This document shows, in pieces, positions 18,792 to 27,743 of a stretch of 64,000 bases of DNA. The DNA comes from Chiayiivirga sp. (lineage in GTDB: Bacteria; Pseudomonadota; Gammaproteobacteria; Xanthomonadales; Xanthomonadaceae): contig JALCLA010000001.1 in the NCBI GenBank assembly GCA_022647565.1, forward strand, positions 930,001 through 994,000, given 5' to 3'. The notes under the pieces are model-generated. The model made no database searches and was not told the origin of the DNA. It saw only the letters and a list, made by a program, of their open reading frames with translations. Numbering within the stretch: position 1 is the first letter of the stretch; every line of letters begins with the position of its first letter. Position numbers and translations under genes: made by a program.

Positions 18792-19217
18792 TCAGGCCTT
18801 CGGGGCCAGGCGTCCGGCGAGGAAGGAGCCCAACGCCATGGCGGGCAGGACCACGATCAGTTCCGCGTTCAAGCGCGCGATATTCGCGAGCGCAGGGCCG
18901 GGACAATAGCCGGCAAGCCCCCAGCCGGCACCGAAGAGCAGGGCGCCGATCAACAGCGGCGCGTCGATCTCGCGCCGCGTCGGCAACTGCAGCGCATCGC
19001 CGCACAGCGCGAGCGGTTGCGCCTGGGCCCAGCGAAACCCGGGCAGGGCCACCGCGAGCGCTGCGCCCATGACGAGCGCGAGGCTCGGATCCCAGTGACC
19101 GAAGAGATCGAGGAAGTTGAGTACCTTGTCGGGTTCGGTCATGCCGGAAACGGCAAGCCCGACTCCGAACAACGCGCCCGCGAGGAAGGCGGTGGCGAGG
19201 GTTTGCGACCGGACCAT
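18792..19217 (-). CDS. YeeE/YedE-family sulfur transporter, half-size protein 2
   Basis: 141 residues, four or five hydrophobic helices. The conserved cysteine motif 'GAGWGLAGYCPGPALANIARL' matches the second half of YeeE/YedE proteins, which carry thiosulfate or related sulfur through the inner membrane by way of conserved cysteines. The start MVRSQTLATAFLAG (19217) lies 1 bp beyond the stop of the preceding half-size gene; a slightly earlier ATG at 19232 would overlap it. The two adjacent half-genes probably form one heterodimeric channel. Confidence 0.82.
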   Translation of the reverse strand: MVRSQTLATAFLAGALFGVGLAVSGMTEPDKVLNFLDLFGHWDPSLALVMGAALAVALPGFRWAQAQPLALCGDALQLPTRREIDAPLLIGALLFGAGWGLAGYCPGPALANIARLNAELIVVLPAMALGSFLAGRLAPKA

Positions 19218-19218
19218 G

Positions 19219-19644
19219 TCAGGGCGACCCATGGCGCATCAGCGCGACGACGAGGAAGCCGGCGCCCATGAAGCACAGCACGGCCAGCAGCGAACGCTTC
19301 GACAGGCGTGCGAGGCCACAGATGCCGTGCCCGCTGGTGCAGCCACTGCCAAGGCGCGTGCCGGCACCGACCAGCAGGCCGGCGCTCGCCAGGAGCCAGG
19401 GTGAATAGCCGCTGCGCGGGGCCTCCAGGCTGCCGGCGGTGGCGAACCACGCGAACGCGCCCAGCATCAGGCCGATCAGGAAGGCCCATCGCCAGGCTCG
19501 CTCGCTCCGCGCGCCCTCGATGGCACCACTGAGAATGCCGCTGATGCCGGCAATGCGACCGTTGGCGCGCAGCAGCAGCACCGCGGCGAGCCCGATCAGC
19601 AGGCCACCGGCGAGCGCGGTCCAGGGTGTGAACGTGGTCGGCAT
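19219..19644 (-). CDS. YeeE/YedE-family sulfur transporter, half-size protein 1
   Basis: 141 residues from MPTTFTPWTALAGG (19644). Helices carry 'GRIAGISGILSGAI' and the cysteine motif 'GSGCTSGHGICGLARLSKRS', the signature of the first half of YeeE/YedE transporters. The gene begins 1 bp after the stop of the persulfide dioxygenase gene (19646) and is followed directly by the second half, so the three are almost certainly co-transcribed. Together they would import or move thiosulfate/sulfide-derived sulfur. Confidence 0.82.
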   Translation of the reverse strand: MPTTFTPWTALAGGLLIGLAAVLLLRANGRIAGISGILSGAIEGARSERAWRWAFLIGLMLGAFAWFATAGSLEAPRSGYSPWLLASAGLLVGAGTRLGSGCTSGHGICGLARLSKRSLLAVLCFMGAGFLVVALMRHGSP

Positions 19645-19645
19645 C

Positions 19646-20509
19646 TCAGAACCGATCCAGCGGAAGGCGCAGGTAGTGCGTGCCGTTGCTGTCGGCTGGC
19701 GGCAATTCTCCGGCGCGCAGGTTGACTTGCACCGCGGGCAGCAGCAGGGCCGGCATGTCGAGCGTCGCGTCACGCTCGCGCCGCATCCGCACGTACTCGG
19801 CTTCCGCCACGCCCAGGCGTACGTGGATGTTCTCGCGCTTCTGCTCGCCGATCGTGGTTTCGCAGCGCAGCTCGCGCCCGGCGGGACCGTAGTCGTGACA
19901 CACGAACACCCGTGTGTCGTCGGGCAGTGCGTACAGGCGCTGGACCGAGCGATACAGCGTCGCAGCGTCGCCGCCGGGGAAATCGCAGCGCGCCGTGCCG
20001 CTGTCGGGCAGGAACAACGAGTCCCCGGTGAACAGGGCGTCGCCGATCAGGTAGCTCATGCTGTCGTCGGTATGTCCGGGCGTTGCGATCGCCTCGCCCA
20101 CGAGCGCGCCCAGGGAAAATCGCTCGCCGGGCGCAAACAGGTGATCGAACTGCGAGCCGTCGCAGGCAAACTCCGGGCCGAAGCCGAATACCGGCGCAAA
20201 GCGCTGCTGCTGGGCGCGGATGCCCTCGCCGATGGCAATTCGCGCCCCATTCAACTGCTGCTTCAGCCAGGGCGCGGCCGAGAGGTGATCGGCATGGGCA
20301 TGGGTTTCCAGGATCCAGGTGACGCGCAGGTTCGCGGCGCGGATCGCGTCAAGCACGCGGCCCGCGGAAGCGAACGAAGTGCGCCCCGACTTCGGATCGA
20401 AATCGCGCACCGGATCGATGACCGCCGCCTCGCCGCCGTCGCGCTCGGACACGAGGTAGGTCCAGGTATTGCTGGGGCCGTGCAGGAAGGCTTGGACGCG
20501 TGGGGTCAT
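19646..20509 (-). CDS. ETHE1-like metallo-beta-lactamase-fold persulfide dioxygenase
   Basis: 287 residues from MTPRVQAFLHG (20509). The metal motif 'ETHAHADHLSAAPWLKQQL' (HxHxDH) and later 'TPGHTDDSMSYLIGDALFTGDSLFLPDSGTARCDFPGG' and 'VFVCHDYGP' match the ETHE1/Blh persulfide dioxygenase branch, which oxidises glutathione persulfide to sulfite using one Fe(II). It starts the minus-strand sulfur operon and is divergent from the ArsR/BigR-like repressor at 20610. A GATxxRxRD-like segment in many homologues is seen here as 'GRTSFASAGRVLDAI'. Glyoxalase II activity is an alternative, but the context favours persulfide oxidation. Confidence 0.85.
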   Translation of the reverse strand: MTPRVQAFLHGPSNTWTYLVSERDGGEAAVIDPVRDFDPKSGRTSFASAGRVLDAIRAANLRVTWILETHAHADHLSAAPWLKQQLNGARIAIGEGIRAQQQRFAPVFGFGPEFACDGSQFDHLFAPGERFSLGALVGEAIATPGHTDDSMSYLIGDALFTGDSLFLPDSGTARCDFPGGDAATLYRSVQRLYALPDDTRVFVCHDYGPAGRELRCETTIGEQKRENIHVRLGVAEAEYVRMRRERDATLDMPALLLPAVQVNLRAGELPPADSNGTHYLRLPLDRF

Positions 20510-20539
20510 GGTCGGCTCCGGAGCGGGTGCGGGCATCGT

Positions 20540-20552
20540 ATATTACAAATAT
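20540..20552. promoter_or_regulatory. AT-rich palindrome in the divergent sulfur-operon promoter
   Basis: ATATT-ACA-AATAT is a perfect 5-3-5 palindrome in a strikingly AT-rich patch (20538-20575) of an otherwise GC-rich region, between the divergent dioxygenase and ArsR genes. BigR/SqrR repressors bind AT-rich palindromes of this kind, so it is the best candidate operator. Confidence 0.5.
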
Positions 20553-20609
20553 CTTAATTAGCAAGGACTGATATCATGGCCGCCTCGAAAATCGGAGGAC
20601 GCCCTGCCC

Positions 20610-20969
20610 ATGCCGACACCGGACACGCCTGCCACCTCGCTGGATGCGGCCGCCATGCGTCGTCATGCGGGCGAGGCGGCCGCCTTGTTGCGTGCGTTGG
20701 CGAATCCGCAACGCCTCCTGATCCTGTGCCATCTGGCCGAAGGCGAATGCAGCGTCGGCGAGTTGCACGCGCAACTCGATCTCTCCCAGTCGGCCCTGTC
20801 GCAACACCTGGGGCGACTGCGTCGCGCCAGGCTGGTGCAAACACGGCGTGCGGCCCAGACTATCCACTACGCCATCGCGCCGGGGCCGGTCGCGACCATG
20901 ATGCAGACCTTGCACGCGATCTACTGCGAGCAGCCGCAGACGTCATCCCGAAGGAGGCGCGGCGCATGA
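20610..20969 (+). CDS. BigR/SqrR-type ArsR repressor, probable persulfide sensor
   Basis: 119 residues. The winged-helix core reads 'LLRALANPQRLLILCHLAEGECSVGELHAQLDLSQSALSQHLGRLRRARLV'. Cysteines lie at residues 40, 47 and 106. BigR-family persulfide sensors use a pair near 42 and 108 that forms a disulfide or tetrasulfide when persulfides appear, so C40 and C106 are the likely pair. GGAGGA precedes the chosen start by about 10 nt. It overlaps the next gene by 4 bp and is divergent from the sulfur operon it probably represses. Confidence 0.85.
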   Translation: MPTPDTPATSLDAAAMRRHAGEAAALLRALANPQRLLILCHLAEGECSVGELHAQLDLSQSALSQHLGRLRRARLVQTRRAAQTIHYAIAPGPVATMMQTLHAIYCEQPQTSSRRRRGA

Positions 20970-21412
20970 GCAGCACCACCCAGACCATGCCGGTGATGAT
21001 GACGCCACGTCCCGGACTGTGCAGCAGCGGGCAACCGGCCAGCGGAGCGTGGGGCGCACTCGCGCGCGCCGGCGTGCGTGCCGTGGTCAACCTGCGGCCG
21101 GACAACGAAATGGCCGGACGCGACGAGGCCGCAGAGTTGCACGATGCCGGACTGGCCTACGTCCACATTCCCGTGGACGGGCCCGAAGCCCTCACCCGTG
21201 GCGCGGCCTATGCATTGCATCAGGTGCTGCTCACCTCGCCGCCGACGGTGCTGGTGCACTGTGCCAGCGGCAATCGCGCCGGTGCGTTGATTGCACTGGC
21301 CGATGCCTGGTTCGGCAGTCGCAACGCCGAGAGCGCGCTGGCGCTGGGTCGCGATGCGGGACTCAGCGCGCTGGAACCCACGGTGCGCGCCTTGCTGCAC
21401 GTGCGGAGCTGA
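20966..21412 (+). CDS. DUF442/BLH-type cysteine phosphatase or sulfurtransferase
   Basis: 148 residues. The loop 'VLVHCASGNRAGALIALA' (HCxxGNRxG) is the active-site loop of the DUF442 family, a protein-tyrosine-phosphatase-like fold often fused or linked to persulfide dioxygenases and described as a beta-lactamase hydrolase-like sulfur protein. 'GVRAVVNLRPDNE' is a further family segment. It is coupled to the BigR-like repressor (ATGA overlap) and belongs to the same persulfide response. Whether it dephosphorylates or transfers sulfur cannot be decided from sequence. Confidence 0.75.
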   Translation: MSSTTQTMPVMMTPRPGLCSSGQPASGAWGALARAGVRAVVNLRPDNEMAGRDEAAELHDAGLAYVHIPVDGPEALTRGAAYALHQVLLTSPPTVLVHCASGNRAGALIALADAWFGSRNAESALALGRDAGLSALEPTVRALLHVRS

Positions 21413-21458
21413 CCCACATCACGCGGCGCGCATCATCACGCGCGCCGATCAGTGGGTC
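21411..21458. terminator. Bidirectional terminator hairpin
   Basis: An inner 7-bp GC stem ggcgcgc (21425-21431) / gcgcgcc (21440-21446) sits inside an outer 7-bp stem gacccac (21411-21417) / gtgggtc (21452-21458). It spans the ends of two convergent genes. No strong T-tract is present. Confidence 0.5.
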
Positions 21459-22264
21459 GGAGTCAATGCCTGTTCGATCAGTTGCGCCAGGCGCGAGGCG
21501 GCCAGTTGCAGTCTCGCCTCGGCCAGCGGACGCTGCCGCTCCAGATAGGCGGGCGGCAATTTTCCCGGTCGGCGCGGGTAGAAGCCTTCGCTGTTGGTCA
21601 GGGTGCAGGAGTTCTCGGCCCAACCGGGCGCGTCGTGCACGGGGTCGATGCTGGCGTGCGATGGCGCAGGCATGATCGCCGCAAGTCGTTCGGCGTACGC
21701 CGCCTGGTCGAGATCGGCGCTGGCCAGCACGAAATAGTCCCAGACCGAGTGCAGGTTGATGCCCCAGGGATAGGGTTCGCGCCAGCGCAGGCTCACCTGG
21801 AAGTCGTTGCCGCCCTTGTCGGAGCGATGTCCGCTGTGCAGCGGCTGGTGCACGTCGCCGACGAAGTGCACCAGGAACTTCAGGGCCAGTGCACGCTCCT
21901 CGCGGCTCAGGCGGGTATCGGCAAGCCGCTGCGCGTGCAGCGCGATCGCCGCGACCACGCATTCGCCATTGCGGCAATCGCGAGCGGCCTCGTAGTGGCA
22001 CGCCTCGTCGCGGATGTTGACGTAGTGCTGCGGCGAGGTCTGGCGCCACTGGGGCTGGTCGCGGATCTCGTCGGCCCAACTCGCGACACCTGCCAGCGTG
22101 GGCTCGGCCTCGCCCGCCAATAGTGCGTGCACCTGTGCGCGCGCCTGCGGCGAAAGCCGGCGCTCGGCCAGCTCACCAACGAGGCGATGGCCGAGGTCGC
22201 TCCAGGCCAGGGCAAGCGGACACAGCCAAAGCGACAGCAGCAGGGACAGCAGCAGGCGATTCAT
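21449..22264 (-). CDS. S1/P1-type secreted nuclease
   Basis: 271 residues from MNRLLLSLLL (22264). A signal peptide ends LALA, leaving tryptophan as the mature N-terminus (W-SDLGHRLVGELA), as required for the trinuclear zinc site of S1/P1 nucleases. Further zinc ligands are in 'LAGVASWADEIR', 'QHYVNI', 'LKFLVHFVGDVHQPLHSGHRSDKGGNDFQV' and 'INLHSVWDYF'. The enzyme would cleave single-stranded DNA/RNA in the periplasm or outside the cell, with possible 3'-nucleotidase activity. It follows ilvA by about 65 bp on the same strand but is unrelated in function. Confidence 0.9.
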   Translation of the reverse strand: MNRLLLSLLLSLWLCPLALAWSDLGHRLVGELAERRLSPQARAQVHALLAGEAEPTLAGVASWADEIRDQPQWRQTSPQHYVNIRDEACHYEAARDCRNGECVVAAIALHAQRLADTRLSREERALALKFLVHFVGDVHQPLHSGHRSDKGGNDFQVSLRWREPYPWGINLHSVWDYFVLASADLDQAAYAERLAAIMPAPSHASIDPVHDAPGWAENSCTLTNSEGFYPRRPGKLPPAYLERQRPLAEARLQLAASRLAQLIEQALTPTH

Positions 22265-22330
22265 GCAGGTGGCACGCGCGAAAGGTGCCACAGCCTAACC
22301 GAGCCGCCGGGCCCCGCCTACCGCGACGAC

Positions 22331-23974
22331 TCAGGCGCGCAGGAACTGGCGCAGTGCCGGATTCGTGCTCTCCTCGCAGTGCCAGAAGCCGAGTCGGGCC
22401 AGGTCGGCCTCGAATGCGGCATCGTGTTCGAAGCCGACTTCGAATCCCGCCAGCACCCGGCCGTAGGCCGCACCGTGGTTGCGATAGTGGAATAGCGAGA
22501 TGTTCCAGCGCGTGCCGAGTGTTTCGAGGAACTGCAGCAGCGCGCCCGGGCGCTCCGGGAACTCGAAGCGGAACAGGCGTTCGCGTCCCAGCCCCGGTGC
22601 GGCGCCACCCACCAGGTGCCGCACGTGCAGGCGAGCCACTTCATCTTCGGTGTAGTCCAGGCAGGCGTAGCCCGATTCGGTCAGCGACTGGCGAATCGCA
22701 AACCGTTCCGCGTTGCCGCCCTTGAGCTTCACCGCGAGATACACCTGCGCCGCGGTGCCACCCTGCCAGCGATAGTTGAACTCGGTGATGGCGCGACGCC
22801 CGATGCTGCGGCAGAACGCAAGGAAGCTGCCGGGCCGCTCGGGAATGGTCACGCCGAAGATGGCTTCGTTCTGCTCGCCCACGGCAGCGCGCTCCGCGAC
22901 GTGCGCGAGGCGGTCGAAGTTCATGTTGGCACCACTGAGCACGGCGGCGAGGTGGCGTCCCGCGGCGGAGTTTTCGCCGGCCCAGCGCTTCATTCCGGCC
23001 ACGGCCAGCGCGCCGGCGGGTTCGACGATGGAGCGCGTGTCCTCGAACACGTCGCGGATCGCGGCGCAGACCGCATCCGCATCCACCGTGATCACCTCGT
23101 CCACGTATTCGCGCAGCAGCTCGAACGGGCGCGCGCCGATCTCGCGCACCGCGCAACCATCGACGAACAGGCCGATCTGGTCGAGCCGAACCGGCGCTCC
23201 CGCGCGCATTGCCGCGGCGAGGCAGGCGGCATCGTCGGGCTCCACCGCGATCACCCGGATTCCGGGATCGAGCGTCTTGAGGTACACCGCCATGCCCGCG
23301 CACAGCCCGCCGCCGCCGACCGGGATGAACACCGCATCGAGCCGGCCGCGGTGCTGCGCCAGCAGTTCCATCGCCACCGTGCCCTGGCCCGCGATCACCG
23401 CATCGTCGTCGTAGGGATGGATCAGGCTGCGGCCTTCGCGTTCGCACAACACGCGCCCGTGTGCGGCGGCATCGTCGTAGGAGTCGCCATGCAGCACGAT
23501 GCGCGCGCCCAGCGCTTCCACCGCCGAGATCTTGATCTGCGGCGTGGTGGCCGGCATCACGATCACTGCATCGATGCCCAGTTCACGCGCGCCCAGCGCG
23601 ACGCCTTGCGCGTGGTTGCCCGCCGAGACCGCAAGCACGCCGCGCGCGCGTTCCGCCGCGTCGAGTTGCGCGAGGCACGCATAGGCGCCGCGCAGCTTGA
23701 ACGAGAACACCGGCTGCAGGTCTTCGCGCTTGAGCAGCACGCTTGCGCCGAGTCGGGCGGATAGCCGCGGTGCCGGTTCGAGCGGAGTGCGGCGTGCGAT
23801 GTCATAGACCGGCGCGGTGAGGATGGCGCGCAGCCAGGCCGCGGAATCCACCCGAGCGCCCGCACGATTTCGGTTGACGTTCGCCCCTGCAGGCAGCGGT
23901 CGCGCTGCCATGGACTGTGTCGCGATCGGCGCCAGCAGCGGAGGCGCGGCACGCTTGCGTCGGAGCAGGCTCAT
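22331..23974 (-). CDS. ilvA: Threonine dehydratase (biosynthetic)
   Basis: 547 residues. It converts threonine to 2-oxobutyrate, the first step to isoleucine. The PLP lysine lies in 'PVFSFKLRGAYACL', with the glycine loop 'VSAGNHAQGVALGA' and phosphate loop 'PVGGGGLCAGMAVY'. The C-terminal half holds two ACT-like regulatory domains ('AIFGVTIPERPGSFLAFCRSIG' and 'LFRFEFPERPGALLQFLETLG') for isoleucine/valine control. The start MSLLRRKRAA overlaps leuB (ATGA). About 35 extra residues precede the usual start, so an internal ATG (MAARPLPAG) is an alternative. It is the last gene of the branched-chain cluster. Confidence 0.92.
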   Translation of the reverse strand: MSLLRRKRAAPPLLAPIATQSMAARPLPAGANVNRNRAGARVDSAAWLRAILTAPVYDIARRTPLEPAPRLSARLGASVLLKREDLQPVFSFKLRGAYACLAQLDAAERARGVLAVSAGNHAQGVALGARELGIDAVIVMPATTPQIKISAVEALGARIVLHGDSYDDAAAHGRVLCEREGRSLIHPYDDDAVIAGQGTVAMELLAQHRGRLDAVFIPVGGGGLCAGMAVYLKTLDPGIRVIAVEPDDAACLAAAMRAGAPVRLDQIGLFVDGCAVREIGARPFELLREYVDEVITVDADAVCAAIRDVFEDTRSIVEPAGALAVAGMKRWAGENSAAGRHLAAVLSGANMNFDRLAHVAERAAVGEQNEAIFGVTIPERPGSFLAFCRSIGRRAITEFNYRWQGGTAAQVYLAVKLKGGNAERFAIRQSLTESGYACLDYTEDEVARLHVRHLVGGAAPGLGRERLFRFEFPERPGALLQFLETLGTRWNISLFHYRNHGAAYGRVLAGFEVGFEHDAAFEADLARLGFWHCEESTNPALRQFLRA

Positions 23975-25056
23975 GCCGCGCTCCGCGCGCGCTTCGCGTT
24001 CCGACTCAGGCGCTGCGCCACCCAGCGCCCTGCGCTGGCCGTGTCCACCGCGCCGCGCTTGACCAGATCCCGGGTCAATACGCCCGCATCGAGTGCCTCC
24101 GACACCGCCTGCTCGATGGCGCACGCCTCGTTCTCCAGATGCAGCGAATGCCGCAGCAGCATCGCCGCCGAGAGGATGGTGCCGTAGGGATTGGCGATGC
24201 CCTGGCCCGCGATATCGGGTGCCGATCCATGGATCGGCTCGTACAGGCCCTTGCGCCCCTTGCCGAGCGAGGCCGAAGGCAGCACGCCCATCGATCCGGC
24301 CAGCACCGCGGCTTCGTCGGTGAGGATGTCGCCGAACAGGTTTTCCGTGAGGATCACGTCGTAGTGCGCGGGGCGGGTGAGCAGGTGCATCGCCATCGCG
24401 TCGACCAGCACGTGCTCGACGCTCACGTCGGGGAACTCCTCGCGCATCACCCGCGCCACCGTGGCGCGCCACAGGCGCGAAGTCTCCAGCACATTGGCCT
24501 TGTCCACATGGGTGAGCTGGCGGCGTCGCGCGCGCGCCAGTTCGCCCGCACGGCGCGTGGCGCGCTCGATCTCGCCCACGTCGTAGCGGCACTCGTCGAA
24601 GGCGACGTCGCCTTCGCGGCGCTTGGCGCCGAAGTAGCTGCCGCCGGTCAGTTCGCGCACGAACAGGATGTCCACATCCTTGAGCACCGCGGTCTTGAGC
24701 GGCGAATGCCTGGCGCCGACCGGATGCGGCTTCACCGGGCGCAGGTTGGCGTACACCCCGAGCGTGGCGCGCAGTTTGAGCAGGCCCTGTTCCGGCCGAA
24801 CGGATGCGTTGGGGTCGGACCACCTGGGCCCGCCGACCGCGCCCAGCAACACCGCATCGGCACGCTCGCACAGTGCGATGGTGGCGGGCGGCAAGGGATC
24901 GCCGTGCTTGTCGATGGCGATGCCGCCGATGTCGCCTGGCTCGATCTTGAACTGATGGCCGTGCAGGTCGGCGATGGCTTCGAGTACGCGGACGGCCTCG
25001 GCACAGACTTCGGGGCCGATGCCGTCGCCGGGGAGGAGGGCAATGGTTGCTTTCAT
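23971..25056 (-). CDS. leuB: 3-isopropylmalate dehydrogenase
   Basis: 361 residues, typical length. It oxidises and decarboxylates 3-isopropylmalate with NAD+ in leucine synthesis. Family motifs: 'MKATIALLPGDGIGPEVCAEAVRVLE', 'LLGAVGGPRW', 'LRATLGVYANLRPVKPHP', 'VRELTGGSYFG', 'NLFGDILTDEAAVLAGSMGVLPSASLG' and 'PIHGSAPDIAGQGIANPYGTI'. It is coupled to ilvA downstream by ATGA. A 684-bp repeat-rich gap separates it from leuD upstream, so it may need its own promoter or readthrough. Confidence 0.95.
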   Translation of the reverse strand: MKATIALLPGDGIGPEVCAEAVRVLEAIADLHGHQFKIEPGDIGGIAIDKHGDPLPPATIALCERADAVLLGAVGGPRWSDPNASVRPEQGLLKLRATLGVYANLRPVKPHPVGARHSPLKTAVLKDVDILFVRELTGGSYFGAKRREGDVAFDECRYDVGEIERATRRAGELARARRRQLTHVDKANVLETSRLWRATVARVMREEFPDVSVEHVLVDAMAMHLLTRPAHYDVILTENLFGDILTDEAAVLAGSMGVLPSASLGKGRKGLYEPIHGSAPDIAGQGIANPYGTILSAAMLLRHSLHLENEACAIEQAVSEALDAGVLTRDLVKRGAVDTASAGRWVAQRLSRNAKRARSAA

Positions 25057-25160
25057 GGGTGGTCTCTTCTTCTCAATTCATCGTTGCCGCGAATGGCAGA
25101 GTCCAGCGGACGGCGTTGCTCGCCTGGTGCGAGGGTGCCGCAGGGCTTCGTCCGCCTCGG

Positions 25161-25608
25161 CGGCGGCCGAGTCCCTTTTCTTTGCATCGCCAAAGAAAAG
25201 GAACCATAAGAAAGGCGACCCGACTCTGGCGCCGGCCTGCGCTGCTCGCCAGTCTCGGGCCGGCGCGAGCTCGGCCATCCATGGCCTCAAACATACGCGC
25301 CTTTCCCCCGAGCCCGGCTGCGCTGCTCGGCGCCATAGACGGGATCCAAGAGCCAACAACGACATCCGGCGAGCTCTTGCTCCTTGCTCTTGATCCACCT
25401 TCCCGTAGATCGCGGCGGCGGGCCGGAGGATCAGCCGCAACAGCGGGCGCGCGCAGGAAGCGCGCGAGTTTCTCGCCGGTACACGGACGTGCCGTCGAGA
25501 AACCCCGCAGGACCGACGCGAACCCGCCAAAGGCGGGCGCGATCTCCGGGTGCCCTTCTCTTTGGTTCCTTTCTCTTGGGCACGCAAGAGAAAGGAACTC
25601 GGCCGCCG
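25161..25608. repeat. Pair of inverted 62-bp REP-like elements in the leuD-leuB gap
   Basis: The 684-bp gap 25057-25740 holds no convincing gene. Its left element (25161-25222) and the reverse complement of its right element (25547-25608) share the opening cggcggccgagt, a central hairpin and a matching tail. The hairpin is cttttcttt/aaagaaaag on the left and cctttctcttg/caagagaaagg on the right. Each copy could fold alone, and the two could pair over ~320 bp. The intervening bases are open in several frames but look like noncoding repeat DNA. A miniature mobile or REP-type unit is likely. Confidence 0.6.
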
Positions 25609-25670
25609 CTGATGCGGACGAAAACTCGCGATACCACTGTTTCGTGCGAGTAAAGCCCAGATAAAAATGG

Positions 25671-25690
25671 ATTCCGGCTTTCGCCGGAAT
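25671..25690. repeat. REP-type palindrome attccggc-tttc-gccggaat
   Basis: A perfect 8-4-8 palindrome just upstream of the leuD end. The motif 'attccggcgaaagccggaat' is a very common dispersed repeat in proteobacterial genomes. It may act as an mRNA-stabilising hairpin between leuD and leuB. Confidence 0.65.
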
Positions 25691-25740
25691 GACGAGCCCA
25701 AGTCCTTCGCTCGGAGGTCGAGTAGAGGATAAACACGAGC

Positions 25741-26319
25741 TCATGCCGCCCTCGCACCCTCAAACGCCGAAATCGCCTCACCTTCCGACAACAGATACCC
25801 CAACTGATCCACGCCGCGCAGCAAGCACTGCCGCGCAAACGGTTCCACTTCGAACCCGATCGACGAACCATCCGGCAACTCGATGCGCTGCGTTGACAGA
25901 TCCACCGCGATCTCGCGCGCGGCCAGTGGCAGCAATCGCGCGAACTCGTCGACGCTTACCACGACGGGCAGCAAACCGTTCTTGAGCGCGTTGTTGCGGA
26001 AGATGTCGGCGATGCGGGTCGAGATCACCACGCGGATGCCGAAGTCGAGCAGGGCCCAGGGTGCGTGTTCGCGCGAGGAGCCGCAGCCGAAGTTGCGCCC
26101 TGCGAGCAGGATGCCGGCGTCGCGGAATTCCGGCCGGTGCAGGGCGAAGTCGGCGCGTTCCCCGCCTTCGGCATCGAAGCGCCAATCGGCGAAGCAGTGC
26201 CGGCCCAGGCCGCTGCGCTCGGTCGTGGTGAGGAAGCGCGCCGGGATGATCTGGTCGGTGTCGATGTTCTCGGCCGGCAGCACGGCGAGGGTGGAGCGAT
26301 AGCGGGAGAACGCGTCCAT
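25741..26319 (-). CDS. leuD: 3-isopropylmalate dehydratase small subunit
   Basis: 192 residues from the ATG at 26319. Swivelling-domain motifs: 'NIDTDQIIPARFL', 'GRNFGCGSSREHAPWALLDFGIRVVISTRIADIFRNNALKNGLLPV'. With LeuC it isomerises 2- to 3-isopropylmalate. Start and leuC stop overlap as TGATG, so tight coupling ensures balanced subunits. Normal length. Confidence 0.95.
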   Translation of the reverse strand: MDAFSRYRSTLAVLPAENIDTDQIIPARFLTTTERSGLGRHCFADWRFDAEGGERADFALHRPEFRDAGILLAGRNFGCGSSREHAPWALLDFGIRVVISTRIADIFRNNALKNGLLPVVVSVDEFARLLPLAAREIAVDLSTQRIELPDGSSIGFEVEPFARQCLLRGVDQLGYLLSEGEAISAFEGARAA

Positions 26320-27743
26320 CACGCGGCCTCCTGCGAACGCGGCGCGTAGTCGCGCGGGTCGGCGATGTGGCCGGCCACGGCGCAGGCCGCCGCCGTGGCA
26401 GGACTCGCCAGCACGGTGCGCGCGCCCGGTCCCTGGCGACCTTCGAAGTTGCGGTTGGAGGTGCTGACCGACAGCTGCCCCGCGGTGACACGATCGCCGT
26501 TCATCGCGATGCACATCGAGCAGCCCGGTTCGCGCCATTCCGCACCGGCGCCGAGGAAGACCGCGTGCAGGCCTTCGGCCTCGGCCGCGCGCTTGACGGC
26601 GTCGGACCCGGGGACGACCAGCATCCGCACATGCGGGGCGATGCGACGTCCGCGCAGCACGGTGGCCGCTTCGCGCAGATCGGAAAGTCGACCATTGGTG
26701 CAGGAACCGATGAACACCACGTCGACCTTCTCGCCCAGCAGTGGCGCGCCGGCACGGAAGCCCATGTACTGCAGGGCGCGCTCGACCAGAGCGTCGCCGC
26801 CTCCCAAGGGAATGGCGCGATCGATCGCCACCACATGGCCCGGATTGGTGCCCCAGGTAATGGTGGGGCGCACCGAGGCGGCGTCGATGCGAAGCTCACG
26901 GTCGAAGCGTGCATCGGGATCGCTGGCCAGCAGCTTCCACTGCGCCACGGCGGCATCGAAGGCCGCTCCCTGCGGTGCCTTGGGGCGGCCGCGCAGGTAG
27001 GCGAAGGTGATGTCGTCGGGTGCCACCAGGCCGGCGCGTGCACCGGCTTCGATCGACATGTTGCACAAGGTCATGCGCGCTTCCATATCGAGCGCGCGGA
27101 TCGCCGCGCCGCGATACTCGATCACGTAGCCGGTGCCGCCGTCCATGCCCAGTTCGCCGATGATGTGCAGGATCAGGTCCTTGGCGCCGACGCCATCGGG
27201 CAGCTTGCCTTCCACCGTGACCGCGAGCGTCTTCGGCCGCCGCTGCAACAGGCATTGCGTCGCCAGCACGTGGCCGACCTCGGTAGTGCCGATGCCGAAG
27301 GCAAGCGCGCCGAAGGCACCATGCGTGGCGGTGTGCGAATCGCCGCAGACGATGGTCATGCCGGGCTGGGTGGCACCCAGTTCCGGCCCGATCACGTGCA
27401 CGATGCCGCGCGCGCCGGAGTCGAAATCCAGCAGCTCGATATCGAACTCGCTGCAGTTCCTTGCCATTGTGGCCACCTGTTGCTCGGTGGAGGCATCGGC
27501 ATAGGGCCGCTTGCCGTCCGGGCCGGGCGCCAGGGTCGGGGTGGAATGATCGAGCGTGGCCAGGGTGCGTTCCGGGCGTCGCACGCGCAGGCCGCGCGCC
27601 GTGAGTTCGGCGAAGGCCTGGGGCGAGGTCACCTCATGCACCAGGTGCAGGTCGACGTACAGGATGGCTGGGGCGTCAGCGGTTTCCGCGCGTACGCAAT
27701 GCGCATCCCAGACCTTGTCGATGATGGTGCGGGCGACCGACAT
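26319..27743 (-). CDS. leuC: 3-isopropylmalate dehydratase large subunit
   Basis: 474 residues from [15 protein letters not shown]. It contains the aconitase-family [4Fe-4S] cysteines in '[15 protein letters not shown]' and '[18 protein letters not shown]', plus '[25 protein letters not shown]'. It forms the catalytic isopropylmalate isomerase with LeuD. Its start overlaps the ilvE stop and its stop overlaps the leuD start (both TGATG). Typical length and no anomalies. Confidence 0.95.
   Translation of the reverse strand: MSVARTIIDKVWDAHCVRAETADAPAILYVDLHLVHEVTSPQAFAELTARGLRVRRPERTLATLDHSTPTLAPGPDGKRPYADASTEQQVATMARNCSEFDIELLDFDSGARGIVHVIGPELGATQPGMTIVCGDSHTATHGAFGALAFGIGTTEVGHVLATQCLLQRRPKTLAVTVEGKLPDGVGAKDLILHIIGELGMDGGTGYVIEYRGAAIRALDMEARMTLCNMSIEAGARAGLVAPDDITFAYLRGRPKAPQGAAFDAAVAQWKLLASDPDARFDRELRIDAASVRPTITWGTNPGHVVAIDRAIPLGGGDALVERALQYMGFRAGAPLLGEKVDVVFIGSCTNGRLSDLREAATVLRGRRIAPHVRMLVVPGSDAVKRAAEAEGLHAVFLGAGAEWREPGCSMCIAMNGDRVTAGQLSVSTSNRNFEGRQGPGARTVLASPATAAACAVAGHIADPRDYAPRSQEAA

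Noticed and set aside
25073..25744. Long overlapping frames in the leuD-leuB gap, including 'VIPAKAGIH'- and 'SGESRNP'-type peptides
   Set aside because: These peptides are translations of dispersed REP repeats and appear in several frames of the same bases. No coding signal separates one frame from another.
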